This document shows positions 1-8,165 of a DNA stretch of 64,000 nucleotides, one piece after another (position 1 is the stretch's first letter; each line of letters starts with the position of its first letter). The stretch comes from Enterobacter pseudoroggenkampii (lineage in GTDB: Bacteria; Pseudomonadota; Gammaproteobacteria; Enterobacterales; Enterobacteriaceae), in assembly GCF_026420145.1 (NCBI RefSeq), contig NZ_JAPMLV010000001.1, positions 806,001 to 870,000 on the forward strand, read 5' to 3'. The notes beneath the pieces are model-generated. The model had not been told where the DNA came from. It ran no database searches and saw nothing but the letters and a program-made list of their open reading frames with translations. The translations under genes were made by a program, and so were the position numbers.

Positions 1-1
1 C

Positions 2-229
2 ATTTACCCGGCGCTGGTGAGCCAGTGCATCATCGTGATGCTCGGCTCGTCGGTGGTATCGCAGGTCTCCTGTGAAGAGCTGACCTTCGCCGCCAACCTG
101 ATCCAGTCCAGAACGTTTTTAAGCTTTGAGGTTTATCTGGTGACCACCGGGATTTACTTAGCGCTGTCGATTACCCTGCGCCAGCTGATGATGGCGGCGG
201 GACGGAAATGGCTGGGGGTGCAGGCATGA
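2..229 (+). CDS. Amino-acid-type ABC transporter permease, C-terminal part
   Basis: Only the last 75 or so codons are inside the window; the gene begins upstream. The visible protein has two hydrophobic stretches and the usual C-terminal end of a polar amino acid (PAAT) family inner-membrane permease. Its TGA stop overlaps the ATG of the next permease gene (ATGA), so the two are translationally coupled parts of one importer operon. Because hpxJ and hpxK follow in the same operon, the substrate is probably a purine-degradation intermediate or a related nitrogen compound; that is inference. The solute-binding protein gene is not in the window. Confidence 0.8.
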   Translation: MYPALVSQCIIVMLGSSVVSQVSCEELTFAANLIQSRTFLSFEVYLVTTGIYLALSITLRQLMMAAGRKWLGVQA

Positions 230-885
230 TGACCACCTTTACCGACTGGGACATTATTCGCAATCTGCTGCTGGCCGGGCGCTGGACGGTACTGCTGTCG
301 CTGGTGGCCTTCGTCGGCGGGGCGGCGGTGACGCTGCCGCTCCTGCTGCTGCGCCTGACGGGCGGGCGCACGGTGAAGCGCATCATCCGCGGCTATATCG
401 AGCTGTTTCAGGGCACGCCGCTGCTGATGCAGCTGTTCCTGGCCTTCTTTGGCGTGGCGCTGTTCGGCATCGACGTCTCGCCGTGGACCGCCGCCTCGCT
501 GGCGCTGACGTTCTACACCAGCGCGTTTCTGCTCGATATCTGGAACGGCAGCATTCGCGCCCTGCCGAAAGGGCAGTGGGAAGCCTCGCGCTGTCTGGGG
601 CTGACCTTCGGCCAGACCCTGTTTCGCGTGGTCGCCCCGCAGGCGCTGCGCATCGGCATTGCGCCGACGGTCGGCTTTGCCGTGCAGGTGATCAAGGGCA
701 CCGCGCTGGCGTCGATTATCGGCTTTATCGAGCTGACCAAGGCCGGGACCATGCTGACCAACGTAACCTATCAGCCGTTTAAGGTCTTTGCGCTGGTGGC
801 GCTCGGCTACTTTATTCTGTGTTATCCGCTGTCGCGCTACAGCCGCTATCTGGAGACGAAATTCAATGCCTCTCATCACCATTAA
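226..885 (+). CDS. Amino-acid-type ABC transporter permease
   Basis: A 219-residue inner-membrane permease of the PAAT family (HisM/GlnP type) with about five hydrophobic segments. The loop around residues 60-90, containing YIELFQGTPLLMQLF, is the characteristic family signature, and the EAA-type loop that docks the ATPase follows near residue 120 (ASRCLGLTFGQTLF). The ATG at 226 is chosen because it overlaps the preceding stop codon; an upstream ATG at 208 would overlap the previous gene by more. The ATPase gene overlaps its 3' end by 20 bp. It pairs with the truncated permease to form the heterodimeric channel. Confidence 0.85.
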   Translation: MMTTFTDWDIIRNLLLAGRWTVLLSLVAFVGGAAVTLPLLLLRLTGGRTVKRIIRGYIELFQGTPLLMQLFLAFFGVALFGIDVSPWTAASLALTFYTSAFLLDIWNGSIRALPKGQWEASRCLGLTFGQTLFRVVAPQALRIGIAPTVGFAVQVIKGTALASIIGFIELTKAGTMLTNVTYQPFKVFALVALGYFILCYPLSRYSRYLETKFNASHHH

Positions 886-1603
886 TCAGGTGCAGAAGTA
901 CTACGGCGATAACCACGTGCTCAAGGGCGTCGATCTGGATATCGACATGGGCCAGGTGATCTCCATTATCGGGCGCAGCGGATCGGGTAAAAGCACGCTG
1001 CTGCGCTGCATCAACGGGCTGGAAGGGTATCAGGACGGCAGCATCAAGCTGGGCGGCATGACCATTACCGACCGGGATTCCCAGGCGCGTGAAATCAGCC
1101 GCTCGGTCGGGATGGTGTTCCAGAGCTTCAACCTGTTCCCGCACATGACGGCGCTGGAGAACGTGATGCTCGCCCCGCGTCGGGTGCTGAAAAAAAGCGC
1201 CGCCGAATGCCGGGCGCTGGCGCAGCAGATGCTGGAGAAGGTTGGCCTTGGCGATCGTCTGGATTACTACCCGTCGAGCCTCTCCGGCGGCCAGCAGCAG
1301 CGCGTGGCGATAGCCCGCGCGCTGGCGATGTCGCCGAAAGTATTACTCTGCGACGAGATCACCTCCGCGCTGGATCCGGAGCTGGTGGGCGAAGTGCTCA
1401 AAGTGCTGGAGCAACTGGCGGCCGAGGGGATGACGCTCATACTGGTTACCCATGAAATGAATTTTGCCCGCGAAGTGGGCGACCGCGTGGTGTTTATGCA
1501 CCAGGGGAAAGTCTGGGAGCAGGGCGACAGCAAAACGCTGTTCGCCAACCCGCAGACCACGGAACTGAAGCAGTTCATCTCCTCCGTGCGCGGCCTCAAC
1601 TGA
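866..1603 (+). CDS. Amino-acid-type ABC transporter ATP-binding protein
   Basis: A 245-residue ABC ATPase that powers the importer encoded by the two preceding genes. Walker A (GRSGSGKST) is near residue 36, the Q-loop near 85 (GMVFQSFNLFPHM), the ABC signature LSGGQQQR near 137, Walker B VLLCDEITSALD near 158, and the switch histidine in LVTHE near 196. The start at 866 gives MPLITINQ, the usual N-terminus of the family; longer readings run into the permease gene. It is followed after 13 bp by the aminotransferase gene, so transport and catabolism appear to be one transcript. Confidence 0.9.
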   Translation: MPLITINQVQKYYGDNHVLKGVDLDIDMGQVISIIGRSGSGKSTLLRCINGLEGYQDGSIKLGGMTITDRDSQAREISRSVGMVFQSFNLFPHMTALENVMLAPRRVLKKSAAECRALAQQMLEKVGLGDRLDYYPSSLSGGQQQRVAIARALAMSPKVLLCDEITSALDPELVGEVLKVLEQLAAEGMTLILVTHEMNFAREVGDRVVFMHQGKVWEQGDSKTLFANPQTTELKQFISSVRGLN

Positions 1604-1616
1604 TAAGGACTGAACA

Positions 1617-2858
1617 ATGGATATCGCACGCTTTCCGCAAATCAACCCGCCGCAGCGCCTGCTGATGGGCCCGGGCCCGATCAACGCCGACCCGCGCGTG
1701 CTGCGCGCCATGTCGAGCCAGCTGATCGGCCAGTACGATCCGGCCATGACCCACTACATGAACGAGGTGATGGCGCTCTATCGCGGCGTATTCCGCACCG
1801 AAAACCGCTGGACGATGCTGGTGGACGGCACCTCCCGCGCGGGAATTGAAGCCATTCTGGTTTCCGCCATTCGACCGGGAGATAAGGTGCTGGTGCCGGT
1901 CTTTGGCCGCTTTGGCCACCTGCTGTGCGAAATTGCCCGCCGCTGCCGCGCGGAGGTGCATACCATCGAGGTGCCGTGGGGCGAGGTGTTTACCCCGGAC
2001 CAGGTCGAGGATGCGATAAAACATATTCGTCCGCGCCTGCTGCTGACCGTGCAGGGCGACACCTCCACCACCATGCTGCAGCCGCTCGCGGAGCTGGGCG
2101 CGATCTGCCGCCGCTACGACGTGCTGTTTTACACCGACGCCACCGCGTCGCTCGGCGGTAACGCGCTGGAGACCGACGCCTGGGGGCTGGACGCCGTCTC
2201 GGCCGGGATGCAGAAATGCCTCGGCGGCCCGTCGGGCACGTCGCCGATCACCCTGAGCGCGCGGATGGAAGAGGCGATCCGCCACCGCAAGTGCGTGGAA
2301 GAGGGCATTCGCACCGACGCCCACCGCGACGGCGATGAGGAGATGATCTACTCCAACTACTTCGATCTCGGCATGGTGATGGACTACTGGGGGCCGGAGC
2401 GGCTGAACCACCACACCGAAGCAACTACCGCGCTGTTTGGCGCCCGCGAATGCGCGCGGCTGATCCTGCAGGAAGGACTGGATAACGGCATCGCGCGTCA
2501 TAAGCTGCACGGCGATGCGCTGCTGAAGGGGATTCAGGCGATGGGGCTGGAGACCTTCGGCGACCTGACGCACAAGATGAACAACGTGCTGGGCGTGGTG
2601 ATACCGCAGGGCGTCAACGGCGACCAGGTGCGTAAGCTGATGCTGGAGGATTTCGGGATTGAAATCGGCACCTCGTTTGGCCCGCTGCACGGCAAAGTGT
2701 GGCGCATTGGCACCATGGGTTATAACGCGCGCAAGGACTGCGTGATGACCACCCTGAGCGCGCTGGAGTCGGTGCTGAACTACCTCAAATTTACCACCAC
2801 GCAGGGGGCCGCCATGCAGGCCGCGTGGGACCACTATCGCCGCGAGACGCCGCAATGA
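1617..2858 (+). CDS. hpxJ: (S)-ureidoglycine--glyoxylate aminotransferase
   Basis: A 413-residue class V PLP-dependent aminotransferase of the PucG/serine-pyruvate type. The expected PLP lysine is K200 in SAGMQKCLGGPSG, and D174 in FYTDATAS should contact the cofactor pyridine nitrogen. Family members use ureidoglycine as amino donor and glyoxylate as acceptor, giving oxalurate and glycine in allantoin breakdown. The gene sits directly before an allantoate amidohydrolase, with an ATGA overlap. This matches the hpxJ-hpxK order known in Klebsiella and is the main reason to prefer this call over alanine-glyoxylate aminotransferase. The enzyme is cytoplasmic. Confidence 0.75.
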   Translation: MDIARFPQINPPQRLLMGPGPINADPRVLRAMSSQLIGQYDPAMTHYMNEVMALYRGVFRTENRWTMLVDGTSRAGIEAILVSAIRPGDKVLVPVFGRFGHLLCEIARRCRAEVHTIEVPWGEVFTPDQVEDAIKHIRPRLLLTVQGDTSTTMLQPLAELGAICRRYDVLFYTDATASLGGNALETDAWGLDAVSAGMQKCLGGPSGTSPITLSARMEEAIRHRKCVEEGIRTDAHRDGDEEMIYSNYFDLGMVMDYWGPERLNHHTEATTALFGARECARLILQEGLDNGIARHKLHGDALLKGIQAMGLETFGDLTHKMNNVLGVVIPQGVNGDQVRKLMLEDFGIEIGTSFGPLHGKVWRIGTMGYNARKDCVMTTLSALESVLNYLKFTTTQGAAMQAAWDHYRRETPQ

Positions 2859-4093
2859 GCCCGGCGGCAGAACGGGTGATGGCGCGCGCCGACGCGCTGG
2901 CCGCCATCAGCGAAACCCCGGATGCGCTGACACGGGTGTATCTCTCCACGCAGCATCTGCAGGCCAACCAGCTGGTCGGGGAGTGGATGCGCCAGGCGGG
3001 CATGACCGTCTGGCAGGACAGCGTGGGCAATATCTGTGGACGCTACGAAGGCGCGCAGGAGGGGGCCCAGGCGGTACTGCTTGGCTCGCATCTGGACACC
3101 GTACGCAACGCCGGGCGCTACGACGGCATGCTCGGGGTGCTCACCGCCATCGAAGTGGTGGATAGCCTGCACCAGCAGGGTGTGCATCTGGCACAGGCCA
3201 TAGAGATTGTCGGCTTTGGTGACGAAGAGGGAACCCGTTTTGGGATCACTCTGCTAGGCAGCCGGGGGCTGACGGGCACCTGGCCGCAGGGCTGGCTGGA
3301 GACGTGCGATGCTCAGGGCATCAGCGTGGCGCAGGCGATGGTGCAGGCGGGGCTCGATCCTGCCCGCGTGGCGCTCGCGGCACGTCATCAGGCCGATTTC
3401 AGCGCCTGTCTGGAACTGCACATCGAACAGGGGCCGTGTCTGGAGCAGGAAGGGCTGGCGCTGGGCGTGGTGGAAGCCATTAACGGCGCGCGCCGCCTCA
3501 GCTGCCGCTTCACCGGCGAGGCCGGACACGCGGGTACCGTGCCGATGAGTCACCGTAAGGATGCCCTGGCCGCCGCCGCCGAATGGATGGTGCTGATCGA
3601 AAACATCACCCGACAGCAGGGCGGCAACCGGGTGGCGACGGTCGGTGAGCTGCGCTGCCTGCCCGGCGCGGTCAACGTGATCCCGGGCGAGGTTGCGCTC
3701 TCGCTGGATATTCGCGGCCCGCAGGATGCCCCGCTTGACGCGCTGCTCGCTGAACTGCTGGCGCAGGCGCAGGCGATTGCCGCGCGTCGCGGGTTGAGCT
3801 TCAGCGCCGAGGAGTTTTACCGTATCGCCGCCACGCCGTGCGATGCGCGTTTGCAGGATCTGCTGGGGCAGGCCGTTGAAACGGTGCAGGGGCGCTCGTT
3901 ATCCCTGCCCAGCGGCGCCGGCCATGACACCATCGCCCTGGCGGAACGCTGGCCGGTGGGGATGCTGTTTGTGCGCTGCAGGGGCGGGGTCAGCCACCAT
4001 CCGGCCGAATCGGTGATGGCTGAGGATGTCGCCCTGGCGATTGAGGCATTTGGGCGGGCGGTGAGAACGCTGGCTGACGGCGGTGCGCGTTAA
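2855..4093 (+). CDS. hpxK: Allantoate amidohydrolase
   Basis: A 412-residue M20-family metallohydrolase that converts allantoate to ureidoglycine, CO2 and ammonia. Visible metal and catalytic residues are H79 and D81 in GSHLDTV, D90 in GRYDGMLG, and E124/E125 in GFGDEEGTRF. ELHIEQG near residue 190 and the dimerisation stretch GEAGHAGTVPMSHR near 225 are typical of the allantoate/N-carbamoyl-amino-acid hydrolase branch. The start at 2855 overlaps the hpxJ stop by four bases. A REP-type hairpin follows immediately, so this is likely the last gene of the operon. N-carbamoyl-amino-acid hydrolase is a less likely alternative given the context. Confidence 0.78.
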   Translation: MSPAAERVMARADALAAISETPDALTRVYLSTQHLQANQLVGEWMRQAGMTVWQDSVGNICGRYEGAQEGAQAVLLGSHLDTVRNAGRYDGMLGVLTAIEVVDSLHQQGVHLAQAIEIVGFGDEEGTRFGITLLGSRGLTGTWPQGWLETCDAQGISVAQAMVQAGLDPARVALAARHQADFSACLELHIEQGPCLEQEGLALGVVEAINGARRLSCRFTGEAGHAGTVPMSHRKDALAAAAEWMVLIENITRQQGGNRVATVGELRCLPGAVNVIPGEVALSLDIRGPQDAPLDALLAELLAQAQAIAARRGLSFSAEEFYRIAATPCDARLQDLLGQAVETVQGRSLSLPSGAGHDTIALAERWPVGMLFVRCRGGVSHHPAESVMAEDVALAIEAFGRAVRTLADGGAR

Positions 4094-4096
4094 TTT

Positions 4097-4127
4097 GTAG
4101 GCCGGGTAAGCGGTAGCGCCACCCGGC
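4097..4127. repeat. REP-type palindrome
   Basis: A short GC-rich imperfect palindrome (GCCGGGTAAGCG then CGCCACCCGGC) of the enterobacterial repetitive extragenic palindrome type, placed between the convergent hpxK and mgtE-like genes. Similar copies occur at 25701, 37135 and 51613 in this window. Confidence 0.8.
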
Positions 4128-4137
4128 AAAGTCCGCG

Positions 4138-5139
4138 TTACTCCAGCCCCAGCGTATATTGCGCGATCTTAAAGTAGATAATCAGCCCGGTACCGTCGAT
4201 CAGCGTCGCGATAAACGGCGCGGAGACGACCGCCGGGTCAATGCCGCAGCGCTTAAGCACCATCGGAATGACGGACGACACAATCGCACTCCACAGCGTA
4301 ATGCACACCAGCGTCAGGCTGACGATAAGCGTGATTTCCAGCCCAATCCCCATCATCCAGGCGCGAATGCACCCGGCAATACCGAGCGTGGCGGCAATCA
4401 TCAGCGAGGTGGTCATCTCTTTACGCAGCACGCGGCCAACGTCGCGCAGACGGACTTCCCCCAGCGCCATGGCGCGCACCAGGGTGGAGGTGATCTGCGT
4501 CCCGCTGTTGCCGCCCGTGCCGATCAGCAGCGGAATAAAAAACGCCAGCGCGATGGCGGACTCCAGCGCCTCTTCAAAATGCTGGATCACCGAGCTGGTG
4601 TAGGCCTCCGCGACAAACAGCAGCAGCAGCCAGACGGAGCGTTTTTTCCACAGGCTATACGGGCTGGTGTCCAGATAGGGCTTCTCCAGCGGCAGCGTCG
4701 CCCCCTGAAGCTGAGCATCCTCGGTGACGTCATCTTCCAGCAGATGGGCGATTTCGCGCTCGGTCAGACAGCCGACGAGCTTGCCGTGGGTGACCACGGG
4801 CACCACGTCCGCGCCGCCGTGCGCCAGCAGTCCGGCTACGTCGGCACGTTCATCCTCCGGTTTGACCTGCAAAAACTGCGAAATCATCAGCGATTTCACC
4901 GGCTGTACCGTGTCGGCGGTCTGCAGCAATTTACGCACGGCAATCATGCCCGCCAGGCGGCCATTGTCTTCAATAAAAATATGAGACGGAATATCGTCGT
5001 CTTTTAATTTTTCGAAGAATTGCTCGCGCGCCAGCGCCACGCATAATGCAATATCGAGGACAATAAAATCGGTATTCATATATTGCGCGATCGCGCTGTC
5101 ATTGAATGCCAGGTTTTGGTTGTGAATAGCGTAAGACAT
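4138..5139 (-). CDS. MgtE-family magnesium transporter
   Basis: A 333-residue Mg2+ channel-type transporter. A short N-terminal segment is followed by a pair of CBS domains (about residues 30-150) that act as the Mg sensor in characterised MgtE proteins. A membrane domain of about five segments (190-333) follows, containing the conserved TGGNSGTQ motif and FIATLIDGTGLIIYF near the C-terminus. It is shorter than typical MgtE (about 450 residues) because most of the N-terminal helical domain is missing. The start at 5139 has an AGGGAA ribosome-binding site; an upstream in-frame ATG at 5235 would lie inside the riboswitch leader. Expression is probably Mg-controlled through that leader. Confidence 0.85.
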   Translation of the reverse strand: MSYAIHNQNLAFNDSAIAQYMNTDFIVLDIALCVALAREQFFEKLKDDDIPSHIFIEDNGRLAGMIAVRKLLQTADTVQPVKSLMISQFLQVKPEDERADVAGLLAHGGADVVPVVTHGKLVGCLTEREIAHLLEDDVTEDAQLQGATLPLEKPYLDTSPYSLWKKRSVWLLLLFVAEAYTSSVIQHFEEALESAIALAFFIPLLIGTGGNSGTQITSTLVRAMALGEVRLRDVGRVLRKEMTTSLMIAATLGIAGCIRAWMMGIGLEITLIVSLTLVCITLWSAIVSSVIPMVLKRCGIDPAVVSAPFIATLIDGTGLIIYFKIAQYTLGLE

Positions 5140-5194
5140 AGTGAATTCCCTTTGAATAATAAAATCTCTCAGGGGCGAGCAAGACAGGGCATGT

Positions 5195-5362
5195 CGAAGA
5201 GGAGATCCCCACGTCCTGGGTTCAGCACTGTACACCGTATCCCGTGAGGGAAGTTATACTGACAAAGCCTTGATTCGACAGTGCCTGTTTTACCCTGTGT
5301 CGATTCTCTCGAACCTACCAGAGCGATAACGTGTATTTGTACAGGAGCCTCGCCATAACGAG
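5195..5362 (-). promoter_or_regulatory. Candidate M-box (ykoK) magnesium riboswitch
   Basis: Read on the minus strand, the leader of the mgtE-like gene begins with GTTATGGCGAGGCTCCTGTA, very close to the start of the M-box consensus (GTTAGGTGAGGCTCCTATA). It continues through a GC-rich region to an ACAGTGCTGAACCC segment resembling the conserved 3' end of the aptamer. Size (about 170 nt) and position fit a Mg-sensing riboswitch acting on the downstream transporter. The call rests on motif recognition by eye, not a covariance-model search. Confidence 0.75.
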
Positions 5363-5529
5363 ATCGTTGAAAAACGAGGGAAATAATACGCTTATTTGAT
5401 ATTGCCGCTCGGGAAATTAAATAATGTTTAAGAACGGTTTAGGAGAATCTTATTTAATAAAGCGTTGATGGTTTATTTAAGGTCATTCATTTCTAATGGA
5501 GGATTATATAATCAACGGAGGAGAAGCAA

Positions 5530-6033
5530 ATGGCGTGGTTTGATAATCTGCTGAATCATTTTGCGCTGTATCCGGCACATCTGTTCGCGCTGTTATTTAT
5601 GATGGCGCTGAGCAAGTCGACGGTGCTGATCTCCTCCGTGCTGCCGCCCGCCTCGGTGATGCTGCTGGCGGGCATGACCGTCAGCCAGGCGAGCATGCAT
5701 CCTGCGCTGGCGTGGCTGGCCGTGGTGATGGGGGCAACGGCGGGTTCGGTGCTGAACTACCATATCGGCCAGATGATGGGGCACACCCGGCTGGTCACGC
5801 GTTTTACCTCAAAGCATGCCGACAAGTTCTTGCGGGTACAGCATCAGCTGCAAAAGAACGGTGTCATCGTGCTCTTTACGTCGCGATTTCTGGCGGTGTT
5901 GCGTTACATCGTCCCGCTGGCGGCGGGGATGCTCAGGCTGAATGCAGCAAAGGTCTACGCCGTCAGCCTGCTTTCCGCCTGCGTATGGGCGGCGCTGTAT
6001 GTCGGCATCGTCACCGGCATCAGCGCCTTTTGA
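5530..6033 (+). CDS. DedA/VTT-family membrane protein
   Basis: A 167-residue integral membrane protein with a VTT (DedA) domain, shown by the re-entrant-like stretch near residues 25-60 and the motif FTSRFLAVLRYIVPLAAGM around 118-136, which carries the conserved arginines and proline. Characterised DedA proteins are flippases or transporters affecting lipid carriers and membrane potential; the substrate here is unknown. The start has a strong GGAGGAG ribosome-binding site. The gene is divergent from the Mg transporter with an AT-rich promoter region between, and is convergent with the SDR gene that ends 2 bp away. Confidence 0.75.
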   Translation: MAWFDNLLNHFALYPAHLFALLFMMALSKSTVLISSVLPPASVMLLAGMTVSQASMHPALAWLAVVMGATAGSVLNYHIGQMMGHTRLVTRFTSKHADKFLRVQHQLQKNGVIVLFTSRFLAVLRYIVPLAAGMLRLNAAKVYAVSLLSACVWAALYVGIVTGISAF

Positions 6034-6034
6034 G

Positions 6035-6784
6035 TTACAAACTCCCCATGCCGCCGTCCACCAGCAGCTCCGTTCCTACCGTGTAGCTCGACTCGTCGGA
6101 GGCCAGATAGAGCGCGGCTTTTGCCAGCTCCGTCGTTGAGCCCATTCTGCCGAGCGGCACCAGCTTGATGATCTCCGCCATCATCGCGTTAAGCGCTTCT
6201 TCGCTTAAGCCCGTTTTGGTAAAGGCCGGGGTTTCCACCGGACCTGGGCTCAGACCGTTAACGCGGATCCCGCGCGGCAGCAGCTCCGCCGACAGCGTGC
6301 GCGCCAGCGACAGCAGGGCGGCCTTGCTCGCGGCATACACGCTGCTGGTGGGCAGGCCGATGCGCGCGCTCACGGAGCCGCAGAGGATCACCGACGACGG
6401 GTTATTCAGCAGCGGCAGCAGCGCCTGAATTAAAAAGAACGGTCCCTTCAGGTTGATGTTCATCAGGCGATCCCACGCATCCTCCTGCCAGGCTTCCAGC
6501 GGCGCGTGCGTTACGTCGCCGGCGTTGAGAAACACCGCGTCGAGGCGCGGCCAGCGGGCGGCGAGGGTTTCCGCCAGCGCTTTCTGCGACGCGATATCGC
6601 CCGCATCGGTTGGGATCACCCAGGCCTTATCGCCCAGAATGCGCTCTGCTTCGGCGAGGGTGTCCGGGTTGCGTCCGGTCACGGCGACGCGCGCCCCTTC
6701 GGCGATAAACGCCTGCGCGGTGGCAAGACCGATGCCGCTGGTGCCGCCGGTAATCAACGTATACTTATCGGTTAAACGACCCAT
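6035..6784 (-). CDS. SDR-family oxidoreductase
   Basis: A 249-residue classical short-chain dehydrogenase with the nucleotide-binding motif TGGTSGIG near residue 14, the LNAG motif near 85, a catalytic serine near 135 and YAASK near 151. The C-terminal DGGMG ending is typical. The substrate cannot be read from sequence. The start at 6784 follows a GGAGAAG ribosome-binding site. It is divergent from an HxlR regulator that probably controls it, an arrangement typical of quinone- or aldehyde-responsive SDR genes. Confidence 0.85.
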   Translation of the reverse strand: MGRLTDKYTLITGGTSGIGLATAQAFIAEGARVAVTGRNPDTLAEAERILGDKAWVIPTDAGDIASQKALAETLAARWPRLDAVFLNAGDVTHAPLEAWQEDAWDRLMNINLKGPFFLIQALLPLLNNPSSVILCGSVSARIGLPTSSVYAASKAALLSLARTLSAELLPRGIRVNGLSPGPVETPAFTKTGLSEEALNAMMAEIIKLVPLGRMGSTTELAKAALYLASDESSYTVGTELLVDGGMGSL

Positions 6785-6827
6785 GTTCTTCTCCTGAAAT
6801 GTCTCTGGAGAAAGCACTATAGAAACG

Positions 6828-6866
6828 TTAGTATCGAAAGGAAACCAGGTACCAAATGGATACTAA
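6828..6866. promoter_or_regulatory. Inverted repeat in SDR/HxlR divergent promoter
   Basis: TTAGTATC at 6828-6835 and its exact inverse GATACTAA at 6859-6866 face each other in the 100-bp gap between the divergent SDR and HxlR genes. This is the expected place and form for the binding site of the neighbouring regulator; the assignment is inferred from position and symmetry. Confidence 0.55.
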
Positions 6867-6884
6867 AGAGGCAAGAGGTGTGCT

Positions 6885-7244
6885 ATGGCAGAAATGCTGG
6901 AGGAGTGCTGTGAAAAAAAATCTGAGGCGTATACCTGCCCGATGACGCAGTTTGTGAACCTGATTTCCGGTAAATGGGCGATCCCCATTCTCTATCGCCT
7001 GATTGTCTTTAATACGCCCGTACGCTTTGGCGACCTGCTGCGGGCGGCTGCACCCATCACCCAGAAAGAGCTGACGAAGCAGCTGCGCCTGTTTGAACAG
7101 CGCGGGCTGGTGACGCGGACGGTCTACCCGGAGATCCCGCCGCGCGTGGAGTATCAGATCACCGGGCTGGGGTTAACCTTGCAGGACGCACTCTCGCCGC
7201 TGGCCGCCTGGATGAGCGAGTACGGCGACCAGCTTCAGCGTTAG
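6885..7244 (+). CDS. HxlR-family transcriptional regulator
   Basis: A 119-residue winged-helix regulator of the HxlR family. The CP near residue 19 (TCPMTQFVNLISGKWAIPIL) and the RFGDLLR...ITQKELTKQLR recognition region are characteristic. Members act as dimeric sensors of redox or electrophile stress through N-terminal cysteines; this protein has clustered cysteines at its N-terminus (LEECCEKKSEAYTC), consistent with thiol sensing. It probably regulates the divergent SDR gene through the inverted repeat between them. It is convergent with a second SDR gene ending at 7246. Confidence 0.85.
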   Translation: MAEMLEECCEKKSEAYTCPMTQFVNLISGKWAIPILYRLIVFNTPVRFGDLLRAAAPITQKELTKQLRLFEQRGLVTRTVYPEIPPRVEYQITGLGLTLQDALSPLAAWMSEYGDQLQR

Positions 7245-7245
7245 G

Positions 7246-8040
7246 CTACTGTTTTACGTAGCGCGGTGCCGGAATGCCGGTGCGTGCGCTGCTAAACAGC
7301 TCAAGGCGCGCCGCTTCGTAGCGCTCCCACAGGCCTGCATCATGCATCGGCGGGATGGTGATCGGTTCACCCTGATCCAGACCCGCCAGCGACGCATCCA
7401 CCATATCGTCGGTGGTCATTACCGAACCTTCCGGCAGATCGTCCACCGTGACGCCTGAATGGCTCCAGATTTCCGTCGCCGTGGCGGCGGGCAGCACGGC
7501 CTGAATGCGCACGCTGCTGTCGGCAAATTCTTCCTGTAACCCACGGGTAAAGCTCAGTACCCACGCCTTGGTGGCGCTGTAGAGGGCGCTGCCCGCCCGG
7601 ACGTGCAGGGCCAGCACGGAGGCGATATTGATCAGCGTGCCGCGATTGTTCTGCGCCAGACGGGGCAGGATGGCGTAGGTCAGACGCATCAGCGCCGTGG
7701 TGTTCAGGGTGTTAATGGCCTGATGCTGCGCTATCTCGCCCGCGAGGAACGGTGCCATTTGCGCGGTGCCCGCGTTGTTGATGAGCGTATCAATGGCGGC
7801 ATTGCTGCGCAGTTCTTCTTCCACGGCGCGGATCCCGGCTTCATCGGTAAGATCGGCCACCAGAATATCGACGGCCACGCCATAGCGTGCGCGCAGGTCG
7901 GCGGCGAGGGTTTTCAGGCGATCTTCGCGGCGAGCGACCAGCACCAGGTTGGCACCGCGCGCGGCAAGACGATCGGCATAAACGGCGCCAATCCCGGAGG
8001 AGGCACCCGTGATCAGGGCGGTGGTGATTTGCGTAGTCAT
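7246..8040 (-). CDS. SDR-family oxidoreductase
   Basis: A 264-residue short-chain dehydrogenase with TGASSGIG near residue 13, INNAG near 90, a catalytic serine near 142 (NIASVLALH) and YSATK near 154. This is a different subfamily from the SDR at 6035; its C-terminal third resembles the DltE/YqjQ-like branch. The substrate is unknown. It lies downstream of, and on the same strand as, a second HxlR regulator, with two operator-like repeats in the 125-bp gap. Confidence 0.85.
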   Translation of the reverse strand: MTTQITTALITGASSGIGAVYADRLAARGANLVLVARREDRLKTLAADLRARYGVAVDILVADLTDEAGIRAVEEELRSNAAIDTLINNAGTAQMAPFLAGEIAQHQAINTLNTTALMRLTYAILPRLAQNNRGTLINIASVLALHVRAGSALYSATKAWVLSFTRGLQEEFADSSVRIQAVLPAATATEIWSHSGVTVDDLPEGSVMTTDDMVDASLAGLDQGEPITIPPMHDAGLWERYEAARLELFSSARTGIPAPRYVKQ

Positions 8041-8072
8041 CGTGTGTTACCTCAAAGCAAAGTGGGTTATTT

Positions 8073-8126
8073 GGTTTCAAGATGAAACTGAATTAACTCT
8101 CTGCTATTTGGTTTTATAATGCAACC
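8073..8126. promoter_or_regulatory. Two operator-like repeats upstream of the SDR gene
   Basis: GGTTTCAAGATGAAACT (8073-8089) and GGTTTTATAATGCAACC (8110-8126) are similar 17-bp partly palindromic sequences between the HxlR gene and the SDR gene. A third copy, GGTTTTATTATAAAACT, lies upstream of the regulator itself at 8632-8648. The shared pattern GGTTT-N7-AAACY suggests one regulator, most simply the adjacent HxlR protein, binding at its own and its target's promoter. Confidence 0.6.
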
Positions 8127-8165
8127 ATATTGGCGATCATTTTGTGCTTTTGCCGTCGGGAACGG

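Noticed and set aside
1596..2855. A 419-codon open frame antisense to hpxJ
   Set aside because: Shadow of the aminotransferase gene with no recognisable domain.
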